A stretch of DNA of 64,000 nt from Luidia sarsii (taxonomy: Eukaryota > Echinodermata > Asteroidea > Paxillosida > Luidiidae). Numbering within the stretch: the stretch's first letter is position 1; each line of letters opens with the position of its first letter. Shown here piece after piece: positions 35,601 to 44,692 of this stretch. The notes under the pieces were generated by a model. It searched no databases, had not been told where the DNA came from, and worked only from the letters and a program-made list of their open reading frames with translations. The stretch covers positions 22,061,367 to 22,125,366 of the forward strand of contig OX465101.1 of assembly GCA_949987565.1 (NCBI GenBank), written 5' to 3'. Position numbers and translations under genes: made by a program.

Positions 35601-38600
35601 TTGTGTTATCCCTTTAAAGGCCTTTGAGAAAGATACTATACTATCTGGATCGAAACATCATCCACTATTGAGTTTCCCTGTTTCCTTTCAGAACCACACA
35701 TACATATGTGACCCGGCACAGCATAATGAGGAATAACCCCCACTTTTGAGATTTTGATATTTTCAAATGATGTGAAAGAATATACCATTAGCTTTCAAAT
35801 TAAATCAAAATTATTTCCGTGTGAACTTTGTTGTAAATAGTACAAGGGGACTTCGCTCGTTCATTTGGCACCAGACACAATATAGCAGCGCCATTCTAAC
35901 TCCTCGAAAGCGGCCATTCAAAAAGGCAGGAACTTTACATTCTCATGAAAACAGTACACAAACACTCCCCCGAAATCCTCGTTTTTTTTCAACATTTAGA
36001 GACGGATTTCGGAAAAATCCCTTGGACATAATATCCTCCAATACATTAACTTAAAATACAATTGTTTTGTTTTTTTTCTAATCGAGAAGATACTTTGACT
36101 TCAGGCATTGTTAACTCAAAAAGTGTTTTGGTGGGATATTCCTCGTGTCGCTGTGCCGGGTCACATATTTCCGTGTGTGACGCAAACTGCGAAAGTGAGT
36201 CGCTTCACGCACAGTACCTTTCCCATACACAGAGCGACTGAAAGTTGTGGGGGGGGATGAACAAAAATCTATCGAATATCAATTTTCTGATTTTGGTTAT
36301 ATTGCTTCATTAGTGTCCATATATTCATATCTGCAGATGGGAAACTTTTTTGTTCTAACTCTTGAGGTTTTGTGCTGCAAATCTTCCAAAGTGTACACAC
36401 ATGTACGGCTTGTGTCCTGTGAGAGCTGAACAACTCAGTGTAGAGTTTTTACGCTTTTTATTCTTCGATATCTTTGTATGTACTTTAATACTGTTTTTGG
36501 CATGCTTGAATTCTTGTCTATTAATGATGTTTTTATATTGTTGCCGATGTCTATAGCAGAGCAAGGACCAATGTATTTCCACCATGTATGTTAGTATTTA
36601 CATGTGTGGGGAATAATATTAATAAATTCAATTCAAATCCCTCCTCTTGATTTTATCCCAAATGTGGCTCATTTCAGCAGAGCCCACCACACATGGTTTT
36701 TCCTGTGGGAGGATAAGGGCCATGCACCGGGACATTCCACAGCGGGGTGTTTGTGGTGTCCTGTGGTATGTGAGCCTACATCCCTGTGGGCACTGTGGTA
36801 AATTGCGGTATACAGTGCGTGTCCTGTGCGGGAGATGCAAAGCATTAGGGTTAATGACGGTGACAAATGACATTCACTTAAAAGTGTACGGCACATGGTG
36901 GACAACGAAGCGTTGTACAGGTGCATCATGAGCGCAATCACACAAGCAAGCGCATGAGGGCTCACCAGAATGACCCAAAGACGTCACTTTCTTGGCCATT
37001 AATTTGTGCGTGGTTGGGGGAGAGGAGGAGGAGGAGGAGGAGGAGGGGGGAAGAGCTTCCCTTACCTTCCCAACGAAGATCTGCTTCAGGTAGTGTTTGT
37101 TCTTCGCCACCAGCTGCTGGAGATGGAGACTACTGAGCATGCTCATGCACCTGGAACGAATCGCAACAAACAGGTTGAAGGTCGGCCACTGCTGATCAGT
37201 TGCACTTCTCCTTTCACGAGAAGTCGAGTACAGATACCGATACGCTGTCAATTGTCACTTTTGGTTTTTTTGCATTGACATTGTGATGAAAGATGGAAGA
37301 CAAAAGACAACATTTTCCACTTTTGTTGTTTCAAAAAGCTGCGGGAACTCTCTGTAAATGAGGCTGAATTGAATACAATAATAAGTTACCCCAGGGCTTG
37401 GGCCCACGTTTCATCAAAACTAACCTTGGCCTAAGCAAATAACAGCACTTAGCAAATTATTATGGTATTTCAAAGAAATTAGTTGATTTTTGCACTTTAC
37501 AATGTATGAACCATGTTATCTTGCATTTATTCCTGTCCATTAGAGGTATCCCTTGTGGAAGGTTTGCGGTAACACCATTTAACACATCTGTATTGAGACA
37601 GAATGGGGCCCTAAAAAGAGCCAGTAACTCAATGTTTCCCAGCAGTGTGTACTCCGCCTGTCGTCAGGAGGAAGAGTACACACTGCCCGAAACGTTGAGT
37701 AACCAGCACTTTTTAGGGCCCCACTCAGTCTTAAGGAAATGTGTTACCGCAAAACCTTCCACTTGCTACCTCCACCACCTTATCCAGAGGTATTCCTTGA
37801 TTCTTAGTCTGAGCAAGCTGGCACAAGAATCAGCGCCGCAACATTGTCACATCTGCAATAACTCTGTTTTAGTGGTTATGTATAGAAAATTTAGCGAAAA
37901 TGGTGAAAAAGATTCTTCTAACCATGACTATAAAGGGCACTTGGACTGATTAGTATTTCTTCCACTAGAAGAATAAGAACCTCTTCATGAACTGCTTTGC
38001 ACACAAACCTAAAGCCTGTTCACAAAAGCAACAACAATTGTCAGGTTTTTAATCTTGTTTTGCAGTAGGAAATAAATTGTCTTGTTTTGCAGTAGGAAAA
38101 GGAACACTTTGCCTGAGTGTATACGGATGCATTGATGTGAGAACCATAAACAAAATTCACAGCGAACTCACTCGCGGCCTGGTGGCAGCCTGTCCAGACA
38201 ATCTACGTCGCCGTCCGAGAAAACTTCGCACTCGGGCTCGCCTACAATCTCACAGTCTGAATTGTCCCCAGCAACCGCATCCTTTGCTCTCTCACTGGCG
38301 TCCTCCTGCCTGGAGACCGCATCACCCTCCTTAGCGACTGCATCCTGCCCCGCCACCCTGTCCGCCGCGATTTCTTCCTCCTCGGCGACCGCATCCCCAT
38401 CCCTGGCGACCGCACCGTCTCCGTTGACGGAGCCCCCAAAGCCTCGCTCAACGAGTCTTGTTCTGGATGGGTTGCCGGGGATTGGTCCTTCCGCAGCCTT
38501 GGACGGTGTCCCGCCCTCTCCGGTTCTCTGTCTCTTCACCGGTTCCTCGGTCCTACTACCGTGGGGGGAGTCTGTGGCAGCGTGTACGCACAACGCGACG

Positions 38601-41600
38601 GGTCCTTGGCCGCCGTCGCTCTGCTCCCAGACCCTCTTTCTCTTTCTGGCCAGCTCCGAGCCGTCTCTTCCACGTCTGGGAGCGAGATCGTCCCAGGCGC
38701 ATTCTCTTCTCTCCTCCCACGTTCCGGCTCGCTGCCTCCTCCCTGATCCGCTCTCATCGGCTGGCTGCCGACCCTCAGTGCCTCCGCCTGCCTCCTCCTC
38801 GCCTTCCTCATCCTCGGCGTGTCCCGGCAGTCGTCCGGGCCCCCGCAGCATCGCGATGCGCATACCACTCTCCCCCTCGGGGTCTGCAGCTTCCAGGCCC
38901 GTCAGTGGATTCTTGGCGGGGCACCAGCTATCGCTGTCGGTCGAGTTCACATCCTTCCTGGGCTGTTCGGCAATTTTCTTTCTGCTGACACTGATGGCCC
39001 CAAAAAACGAATCCCAACATAAGTTGGTTCTGCATGATTTAGGCCCTTAACAAATCCATGGATCAGGCTTAGGCTCAGGCTTTGCCTCCATCTGACAATT
39101 TTTTTTTAATACAGGTTGGGGTTTGTTGGCGAATTTGAAGGTTTGTTGAATTATTAAGCACAGAGTATTCACCAAGAAACTGGGGCCAAACGCTTGTTTC
39201 TAGATGCCTGTGACATTGAAACGGGAAAGAGTAATGTGACTGAAGCGTAAGTCTGAGCCTAAGCCTAAATATAGTAAACAGCCATAGTAACCAGACTTGA
39301 ATGTTATTTCATTAAGCTTTCATTTTCCAAAGATAAATATCCACTTCTGAACAAAAATCTTATACTTGTATCCTCAGACTTATTTACAAAAAAATGTTAC
39401 AAATTACTTACAGACTGATGAAATGACCAAAATGCAAATCTCACACAATGTAGAGGTCCTGGCATTTGGATCCTGTCAGGAACTTTCTCAAAGGCCCTTT
39501 AAGAAAGATCATGCCAGGATCCAAATGCCAAAGGTCCCGCCAGGACCGCCAACGTCGGGCCCTCCACATTCTCTTACTCACATCCTGCGGAGCTTGTTCC
39601 GCTTCCTGGCGGCCGAGTTTGTTGCCGCGCCAACTGTTGCCGTGCCAACTGTTGCCGTGGCGGCGGCGGCGCTTCCCCCTGCAGCGGGGCCCGTGGCGGC
39701 CAGCTGGAAGTAGCCGCTGACACCGGCCGCCGAGGGAGGGACGAGGTCCTTGCAGGCGGTGTGCAGGAGTTTGGCCGTGCTGTGGAGGACGGTGGACGGG
39801 TGGTACTGACAGGCGTACACGTGTAGCTTTTCTGGAAACATGTAGACGCTCTCAAACGTTGGCTCTGACCACGGAAAGAGATTTTTTACAAGAAAATCAA
39901 AGCCATCGTGGAAAAGTAAACAAACAAAAAGGACAGCCTAGTGACCTGCAGGGTTTACTGACTTTAACAGCCTAGGGGTCGATTTTACCAAAACTCCTCG
40001 TAACTTACGATCAATTGCAAGACGACGAGCAATGCACAGAAACCATACGGCTTAACACAAGTTAAGTTGAGTTACGATGCATCGTAAGGCTTTGTGAAAT
40101 CCACCCCAGGACGAGCAAAGATAGATTGGCTCTTTGAGGAGGCTCCCACTGTCATTTCTGTCAATTCCGTTTCGGCTTGGCACCGTGTATCCGTAACCCT
40201 TGCCAGGGAAAGTCTCAGCGGAATACTTGTGGACCCCATTCTTAGTTGCACTGGCTCAGAGCACTGGCTCATCTCAGAGCCACATTCAGTGCCACAAACA
40301 TGAATGGTACACGTGCACATTTTTTCCGTACCACTAACGCGTCAAGTTGGCCCCTTAATTGCAATTGTGCGCGATTTCCGCGGCTCGTTGGCAAGAGGCA
40401 AGTAGACTAGTGGGCGCGTTGGCAAGGGTCAAGAAGACTAGTGGGCGCGTTGGCAAGGGTCAAGAAGACTAGTGGGCGAGTTGGCAAGGGGCAAGTAGAC
40501 TAGTGGGCGCGTTGGCAAGGGGCAAGTAGACTAGTGGGCGCGTTGGCAAGGGGCAAGTAGACTAGTGGGCGCGTTGGCAAGGGTCAAGAAGACTAGTGGG
40601 CGCGTTGGCAAGAGGCAAGTAGACTAGTGGGCGCGTTGGCAAGGGGCAAGTAGACTAGTGGGCGCGTTGGCAAGGGGCAAGTAGACTAGTGGGCGCGTTG
40701 GCAAGAGGCAAGTAGACTAGTGGGCGCGTTGGCAAGAGGCAAGTAGACTAGTGGGCGCGTTGGCAAGAGGCAAGTAGACTAGTGGGCGCGTTGGCAAGGG
40801 TCAAGAAGACTAGTGGGCGAGTTGGCAAGGGGCAAGTAGACTAGTGGGCGCGTTGGCAAGGGGCAAGTAGACTAGTGGGCGCGTTGGCAAGGGGCAAGTA
40901 GACTAGTGGGCGCGTTGGCAAGGGTCAAGAAGACTAGTGGGCGCGTTGGCAAGAGGCAAGTAGACTAGTGGGCGCGTTGGCAAGGGGCAAGTAGACTAGT
41001 GGGCGCGTTGGCAAGGGGCAAGTAGACTAGTGGGCGCGTTGGCAAGAGGCAAGTAGACTAGTGGGCGCGTTGGCAAGAGGCAAGTAGACTAGTGGGCGCG
41101 TTGGCAAGAGGCAAGTAGACTAGTGGGCGCGTTGGCAAGAGGCAAGTAGACTAGTGGGCAAGTTGGCTAGGAGCAAGTAGACCAGAGGGCGAGTTGGCAA
41201 GGGACAGGTAGACTAGTGGGCGAGTTGGCTAGGAGCAAGTAGACTAGTGGGCGCGTTGGCAAGAGGCAAGTAGACTAGTGGGCTCGTTGGCAAGAGGCAA
41301 GTAGACTAGTGGGCGAGTTGGCAAGAGGCAAGTAGACTAGTGGGCGCGTTGGCAAGAGGCAAGTAGACTAGTGGGCGAGTTGGCAAGAGGCAAGTAGACT
41401 AGTGGGCTCGTTGGCAAGAGGCAAGTAGACTAGTGGGCTCGTTGGCAAGAGGCAAGTAGACTAGTGGGCGAGTTGGCAAGAGGCAAGTAGACTAGTGGGC
41501 GCGTTGGCAAGAGGCAAGTAGACTAGTGGGCAAGTTGGCTAGGAGCAAGTAGACCAGAGGGCGAGTTGGCAAGGGACAGGTAGACTAGTGGGCGAGTTGG

Positions 41601-44600
41601 CTAGGAGCAAGTAGACCAGTGGGCGAGTTGGCAGGGGCAGGTAGACTAGTGGGCGAGTTGGCAAGGGGCAGGTAGACTATTGGGCAAGTTGGCTAGGGGC
41701 AAGTAGACTAGTGGGCGAGTTGCCAACGAGCCGCGGAAATCGCGTTGGTCTATTAAGGTCTTATTAAGGGGCCAACTTGATGCGTTAGTGGTACGCCAAA
41801 AAATCTTTCTACACCGTGAATCCACCGTGGAATCCTCCCAATCTCCTCTACACAAGACTATGTGTCAGCCACTGAGAGTACAAATACATACTCATTAGTA
41901 AGCAGCGCTGAGTGACTGGCCGCCTCGTGAACTTGTAGCAGATCTTCACTGTGTTACCTATAAAGTGCACAAGCAATTAAAAAAAAACTTTTTTTCTCAA
42001 ACAAACCGAATAATGATGAAACTAAGAAACCCCTGGAAGCACACTCTTAGGTCGAGTTCAGGGCGGTCTGTTCTTTACCCGCAAACCTTGTTCTCGCGCT
42101 CGAACCCCACGAACATGACCCAAGAATGCTGCACTCGGAACAGGATCACACACCACCTATATATCCGCCGGAGTTGTTCATCAACAGCCGAGAACGCGCA
42201 CCCGTACTTAACCTTAAAGAGCAACATTATCAATAATTGTCTATAACCATGCACAGTCCGTTTCTGTCCGTTAAAACCCTAACCACCTACCAATTCTTCG
42301 TAAGATATAACCTGAATCCTGCAAAATCCTGCTATCCTACCTTGTTCAAAGCTCCATGTGACCTGAATCCTGCAAAATCCTGCTATCCTACCTTGTTCAA
42401 AGCTCCATGTGACCTGAATCCTGCAAAATCCTGCTATCCTACCTTGTTCAAAGCTCCATGTTGCCTGAATCCTGCAAAATCCTGCACTGAGCTTATGGAG
42501 TTTTAGTCCACATTCTAATAAAAGACTTTTTTCAGCTTTCAAAAATGGGCCCTTTTTTCGAACGGATAATCTCTTGACAAAAGCCACAACGACGTCCGAA
42601 TTGCTACCAGCATCCTGCATTTTCCTACAGACAAAATCGCCTTATTCCCTCAATCCTGCACATTCTTACAGTGTGTCAACTCTCATGTGCCCTCAATCCT
42701 GCAAAATCCTTCTCCAGCACTTTGATACTAGTAGCCTGTATCCTGCAGAATCCTGCAATGTGTCAACTCTCATGTATCCTGAAACCTGCAGAATCCTGAA
42801 ATGTGTCAACTCTCATGTGCCCTGAATCCTGCTGAATCCTGCAATGTGTCAACTCTCATGTGCCCTGAATCCTGCAGAATCATGCAAAAGGCAAATAAGA
42901 TTCTTTTGATGTGATGTCTGCATTTGGATAATTACCTTGCAGCATCATCGGTTTCTCCGGCACCTGCTTCGTCTTTTTGTTGTCACTCTGGCCTGATCTC
43001 AGGGCTCTCTTCTTGGCATAGACAGCGTCAATTTTCTGGATGACTTCATCTTGGAGCAAGGCAACAATTTCCTTGGTAACCAAAGTTTTTAAAAAACACC
43101 AGCATGAATCAGAAGTAGTAGATGTAATAATTGTCAGAAAGTGGGAGGGGGGGGTTGCAATTGTCCCGTTGGATGCCACGAATCAGCTGTATGGTAAAAC
43201 ATAAGCCCCTTTTACCAATCCCCGGATCAGGCTCGAGCTCAGGCTTCGTTCCCGACGCACAAAAACCTGAAAATACAGGACACAGTCTCTCGCTGAACTT
43301 ACTGACTTGTATTTCCTGTTCACAGTCCAAAGTAGTCACCTCAGAAAGATAAGACTTGAAGGTTTGCACGGTGGAAGTACCCAGTGGAAGGTTTGCGGTG
43401 ACACCGTGTAACACATCTCTTTTGAGAAGGAGTGTGTTACTCTGAAAAGAGCTGGTAACTCAGACAGCGTTACCGGCTCTTTTCAGAGCCACACACTCTC
43501 AAAAGAGATGTGTTACATCACTTACATGGCTTCACCGCAACCTTCCACTTACTATTTACCTAGGAACTGTGCTCAAAAGCTTGTTGCTTAATGGCAGTGC
43601 CATTGTAATGGATCATTATGGGTACGAGAAACAAAGCAAAGCCCAAGCGTGTGTTTCCTAATAAGCAATGAATATGATAATCTTTACTACCTTCCCTAGG
43701 CATAGTGATTATCACAACTGGTCCAATCAAAGACCGGATGTACATCAAGACTTGAAGGTTTTCATGTCGAGGAAGGTTTGCGGTGACAGTGACACCATGC
43801 AAAATCTCTCTTTTGTGAGTATGTTTGGAGTTCCTCCAGTTCTTTTCAGAACCACACTTTTATACTCACAAAAGATACATTTTGGGTGGTGTCACCGCAA
43901 ACCTAGATTCCTTCTGCATGTACATTGTACATAGAATGAGGAACCTGCTTTTACTCTGGCAATTTTAATTCACATAATTATTCACAGCATTATGATATTA
44001 GAATTATTGTTAACTCATTCCCTAAGATGAACTGCTCACAGCGGCTTGGGCAAAGTGCACTTCCGGCCGGCAAGCCGCTGGCAGCGGCTCATTTTAAACC
44101 ATTTCCAAGTAAATTCCGTCTGAAGTCACAAATAAACTACGTAGTGAAAGAGTTAGGCAATGACCTTGTCAATGAAAGCACATTTGTACTTGATACACAA
44201 GCACTATCGCTAGTTCGAATCCAGCAGTCTCCCGATGAAGAGCAGAGGACACACTATCCAAAGTGTTCAATTATTGGCTCTTCTCAGAGCCTCACTCCTT
44301 CTTGAAAGAGATGACGTGCTGCATGGAGGTCATACTAAAAACTGACAACAACCGACATGATACTTTTTAGACTATTTTTTGCTCTGAATTCATGCTTAAG
44401 ATATAGATCTGGTATGAAATCATAACTTGGCAACTTTGTGAACTCTTTTGATACTGGGGTTGGCTGTTGTCAGTTGTTGACAGTTTTTAGTATGGCCACG
44501 GGCATGGTTTCAAACTTTCCACACCTATACTATACTGCTATAGTGATTCCACCGTGCAGTCTTATCTGCCTTCATACCTGTCGGTGTTTGTCTTGAAACC

Positions 44601-44661
44601 AGTCGTCGTCACTCCCACTATTTAAGATGCACAGGTCTAAGGAGATGAGTGTCTTCCCCAT
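32495..44661 (-). CDS. SLX4IP: SLX4IP-like protein with PWWP3A/B-type C-terminal domain (8 exons, 581 aa)
   Basis: Coding exons in transcript order: 44661-44578, 43071-42936, 41957-41892, 39864-39582, 38981-38172, 37150-37066, 34267-34166, 32674-32495. All borders are GT-AG and every junction keeps phase. Residues 1-150 match SLX4IP: ISLDLCILNSGSDDDWFQ with a KHRQEIVALLQDEVIQKID helix, then MLQG, then VYMFPEKLHVYACQ (human as I recall: LVDLHVL, SWF, SLKG, VFPxRFVVCV). SLX4IP binds the SLX4-XPF nuclease scaffold in nuclei and affects crosslink repair and telomere maintenance. Residues 190-460 are disordered, acidic, with RKRKR/KRQR basic patches. Residues 461-560 look like the PWWP3A/B C-terminal domain (LVKVY, VLLPEAL). 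The start is uncertain: the frame stays open upstream to the acceptor at 44692. The last exon ends TGA at 32495. Confidence 0.78.
33419..33882. mobile_element. TIR element with GGGAACGGCC ends, in SLX4IP intron 7
   Basis: Left GGCCGTTCTCACTATGAAAA and right TGGTGTAGTGGGAACGGCC are inverted. Next to them are inverted AATCGCGATTTGAATCGCGA and TTTTGAATCGCGATCC blocks. Inner copies of the AATAATCGC/GCGTTTATT motif suggest layered duplications. 464 bp, no transposase. A fragment of related sequence is near 3952-4004. Confidence 0.78.
34166..34267 (-). CDS. SLX4IP: SLX4IP-like exon 7
   Basis: 34 codons, phase 0 at both ends; acceptor TTTTCCCCTCCAACAG, donor GTAAGG. It reads LILIYEACYGPYTEDQVECV and then MRELVKVYCARHNK, matching the acidic turn and LVVKYLQGVY-type helix of PWWP3A as I recall it. 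Confidence 0.8.
35205..35662. mobile_element. FB1 element split by an FB5 insertion
   Basis: 35212-35245 is an FB1 left arm (CTAGCAGGACCTTTCTTAAAG) and about 35620-35662 is the right arm (GGCCTTTGAGAAAGATAC then ATCGAAACATC). Between them lies FB5 copy 2 (about 35241-35620) with ends TTAAAGACCCTACACAACAT and CCAATGTTGTGTTATCCCTT. FB5 has jumped into the centre of FB1, so FB1 is the older of the two here. Confidence 0.75.
35663..37065. other. SLX4IP intron 6, remainder
   Basis: No exon was recognised. It contains a G-run near 36249 and a GAG-rich stretch (37020-37050) next to the exon 6 donor. Frames at 36628-36965 overlap on both strands without family features. Confidence 0.5.
37066..37150 (-). 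CDS. SLX4IP: SLX4IP-like exon 6
   Basis: 85 nt; the first base completes the Glu codon split from exon 5, then 28 codons, CMSMLSSLHL then QQLVAKNKHYLKQIFVGK, donor GTAAGG. The HLxxLxxKNxxYLKxIF pattern resembles the start of the PWWP3A C-terminal domain (HLxxILxSRKPSRWLxxFL). Confidence 0.75.
37557..37760. mobile_element. FB2 foldback element in SLX4IP intron 5
   Basis: GGAAGGTTTGCGGTAACACC at the left and GTGTTACCGCAAAACCTTCC at the right. Inner arms AAAGAGCCAGTAACTCAATG and AACGTTGAGTAACCAGCAC are complementary. One of the most complete copies. Confidence 0.85.
38172..38981 (-). CDS. SLX4IP: SLX4IP-like exon 5: long disordered acidic exon
   Basis: 810 nt. The first base completes an Ile codon, then 269 codons, then two bases before donor GTGAGT. 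It begins KKIAEQPRKDVNSTDSDSW. The composition is Glu/Asp/Gly/Arg-rich, with acidic DEEGEEEAGGG, basic ARKRKRVW and VKRQR patches, and a loose repeat of GDAVA-type units near its end (DGDAVAEEEE, GQDAVAKEGDAV, AKDAVAGDN). Reading straight through the donor gives one more Glu and then TGA at 38170-38168, so intron retention would end the protein here. The long plus-strand frames over it are shadows of its GC-rich codons. Confidence 0.8.
39390..39537. mobile_element. FB1 element in SLX4IP intron 4
   Basis: AAATGTTACAAATTACTTAC, ATGACCAAAATGCAAATCTC, then GGATCCTGTCAGGAACTTTC and its inverse AGAAAGATCATGCCAGGATC. It ends within 50 bp of the exon 4 donor. Confidence 0.75.
39582..39864 (-). CDS. 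SLX4IP: SLX4IP-like exon 4
   Basis: 283 nt: two bases complete Lys, then 93 codons, then AT of the next Ile. It reads PTFESVYMFPEKLHVYACQY, then STAKLLHTACKDLVPPSAAG, an Ala/Gly/Thr-rich low-complexity tract, and basic ARKRNKLRR. MFPEKLHVYAC matches the VFPxRFVVCV segment of human SLX4IP, which pins the family and the frame. The acceptor CCGTGGTCAG has its pyrimidine tract somewhat upstream. Confidence 0.82.
39975..40107. mobile_element. FB3 element in SLX4IP intron 3
   Basis: GGGGTCGATTTTACCAAAAC at the left and TTTGTGAAATCCACCCC at the right are inverted. Inside are CTTACGATCAATTGCAAGAC and GAGCAATGCACAGAAACCAT. Confidence 0.82.
40319..41804. mobile_element. TIR element carrying a 31-bp minisatellite
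   Basis: Left end: TTTTTTCCGTACCACTAACG, CAAGTTGGCCCCTTAA, a short variable spacer, then GCGATTTCCGCGGCTCGTTG. The right end (41715-41804) is the same in reverse: CAACGAGCCGCGGAAATCGC, then TTAAGGGGCCAACTTGATGC and GTTAGTGGTACGCCAAAAAA. The TIRs are about 70-85 bp. Between them is a tandem array and no coding sequence. The plan matches minisatellite-bearing non-autonomous DNA elements described in invertebrates. A target-site duplication is not obvious. It lies in SLX4IP intron 3. Confidence 0.85.
40385..41720. repeat. 31-bp minisatellite array, about 43 units
   Basis: The unit is GTGGGCGCGTTGGCAAGAGG plus CAAGTAGACTA. Successive TGGGCGCG starts at 40411 and 40442 give a period of 31. Variants swap AGAGG/AGGGG/AGGGT, CAAGTAG/CAAGAAG and GCGCG/GCGAG/GCTCG. 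Rarer units with GGCTAGGAGCAAG and ACCAGAGGGC mark the right side. Marker units recur 341 bp (11 units) and 372 bp (12 units) apart, so blocks have been duplicated. Confidence 0.95.
41892..41957 (-). CDS. SLX4IP: SLX4IP-like exon 3
   Basis: 66 nt: GT completes the Gly codon from exon 2, 21 codons (NTVKICYKFTRRPVTQRCLLM), then A of the next codon. The acceptor ends TTTATAG and the donor is GTATGT. It fits the GYGFQITAYFLKRG region of human SLX4IP by position and by the G and C spacing. The phase fit with both neighbours is strong support for so short an exon. Confidence 0.72.
42306..42488. repeat. 51-bp tandem repeat, about 3.5 units
   Basis: CTGAATCCTGCAAAATCCTG starts at 42312, 42363, 42414 and 42465, with CTACCTTGTTCAAAGCTCCA between. 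The units are almost identical. It lies in SLX4IP intron 2. Confidence 0.95.
42640..42892. repeat. Related imperfect tandem repeat
   Basis: Units with AATCCTGCA and GTGTCAACTCTCATGTGCC, about 43 bp each and more diverged. They share the AATCCTGCA(A/G)AATCCTG core with 42306-42488, so both may come from one ancestor array. It ends about 45 bp before the exon 2 donor. Confidence 0.85.
42936..43071 (-). CDS. SLX4IP: SLX4IP-like exon 2
   Basis: 136 nt, phase 0 in and phase 1 out: EIVALLQDEVIQKIDAVYAK then KRALRSGQSDNKKTKQVPEK then PMMLQ. It corresponds to the EEVCLLLKETIDSRV helix of SLX4IP followed by a basic linker. The donor is GTAATT; the acceptor GGTTACCAAG is weak. Confidence 0.8.
43386..43546. 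mobile_element. FB2 foldback element in SLX4IP intron 1
   Basis: GGAAGGTTTGCGGTGACACC and GGCTTCACCGCAACCTTCC at the ends. Inner arms GAAAAGAGCTGGTAACTC and GTTACCGGCTCTTTTCAGAG are complementary. Confidence 0.85.
43771..43904. mobile_element. FB2 foldback element
   Basis: GGAAGGTTTGCGGTGACAGT at the left and GTGGTGTCACCGCAAACC at the right; centre GTTCCTCCAGTTCTTTTCAG. A decayed relative may lie at 44225-44325. Confidence 0.8.
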
Positions 44662-44692
44662 CTGGTAATGGTAAGACGGGAGCAAATTGTAA
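44578..44692 (-). CDS. SLX4IP: SLX4IP-like exon 1 as identified
   Basis: Acceptor CTCTGTCCTTACAG, then 115 nt to donor GTATGA. The in-frame ATG at 44661 gives MGKTLISLDLCILNSGSDDD then WFQDKHRQ. The frame is also open back to the acceptor (YNLLPSYHYQ), so an upstream exon could supply the real start, or the first 31 nt are 5' UTR. The LDLCIL and DDDWF motifs match the SLX4IP N-terminus. Confidence 0.8.

Noticed and set aside
38262..39050. 262- and 176-codon plus-strand frames opposite SLX4IP exon 5
   Set aside because: They overlap an exon with consistent splice borders on the minus strand and are Ser/Pro/Arg-rich shadows.
40385..41720. CRISPR-like appearance of regularly spaced repeats
   Set aside because: The 31-bp units are contiguous with no unique spacers; it is a minisatellite within a TIR element in a eukaryotic intron.
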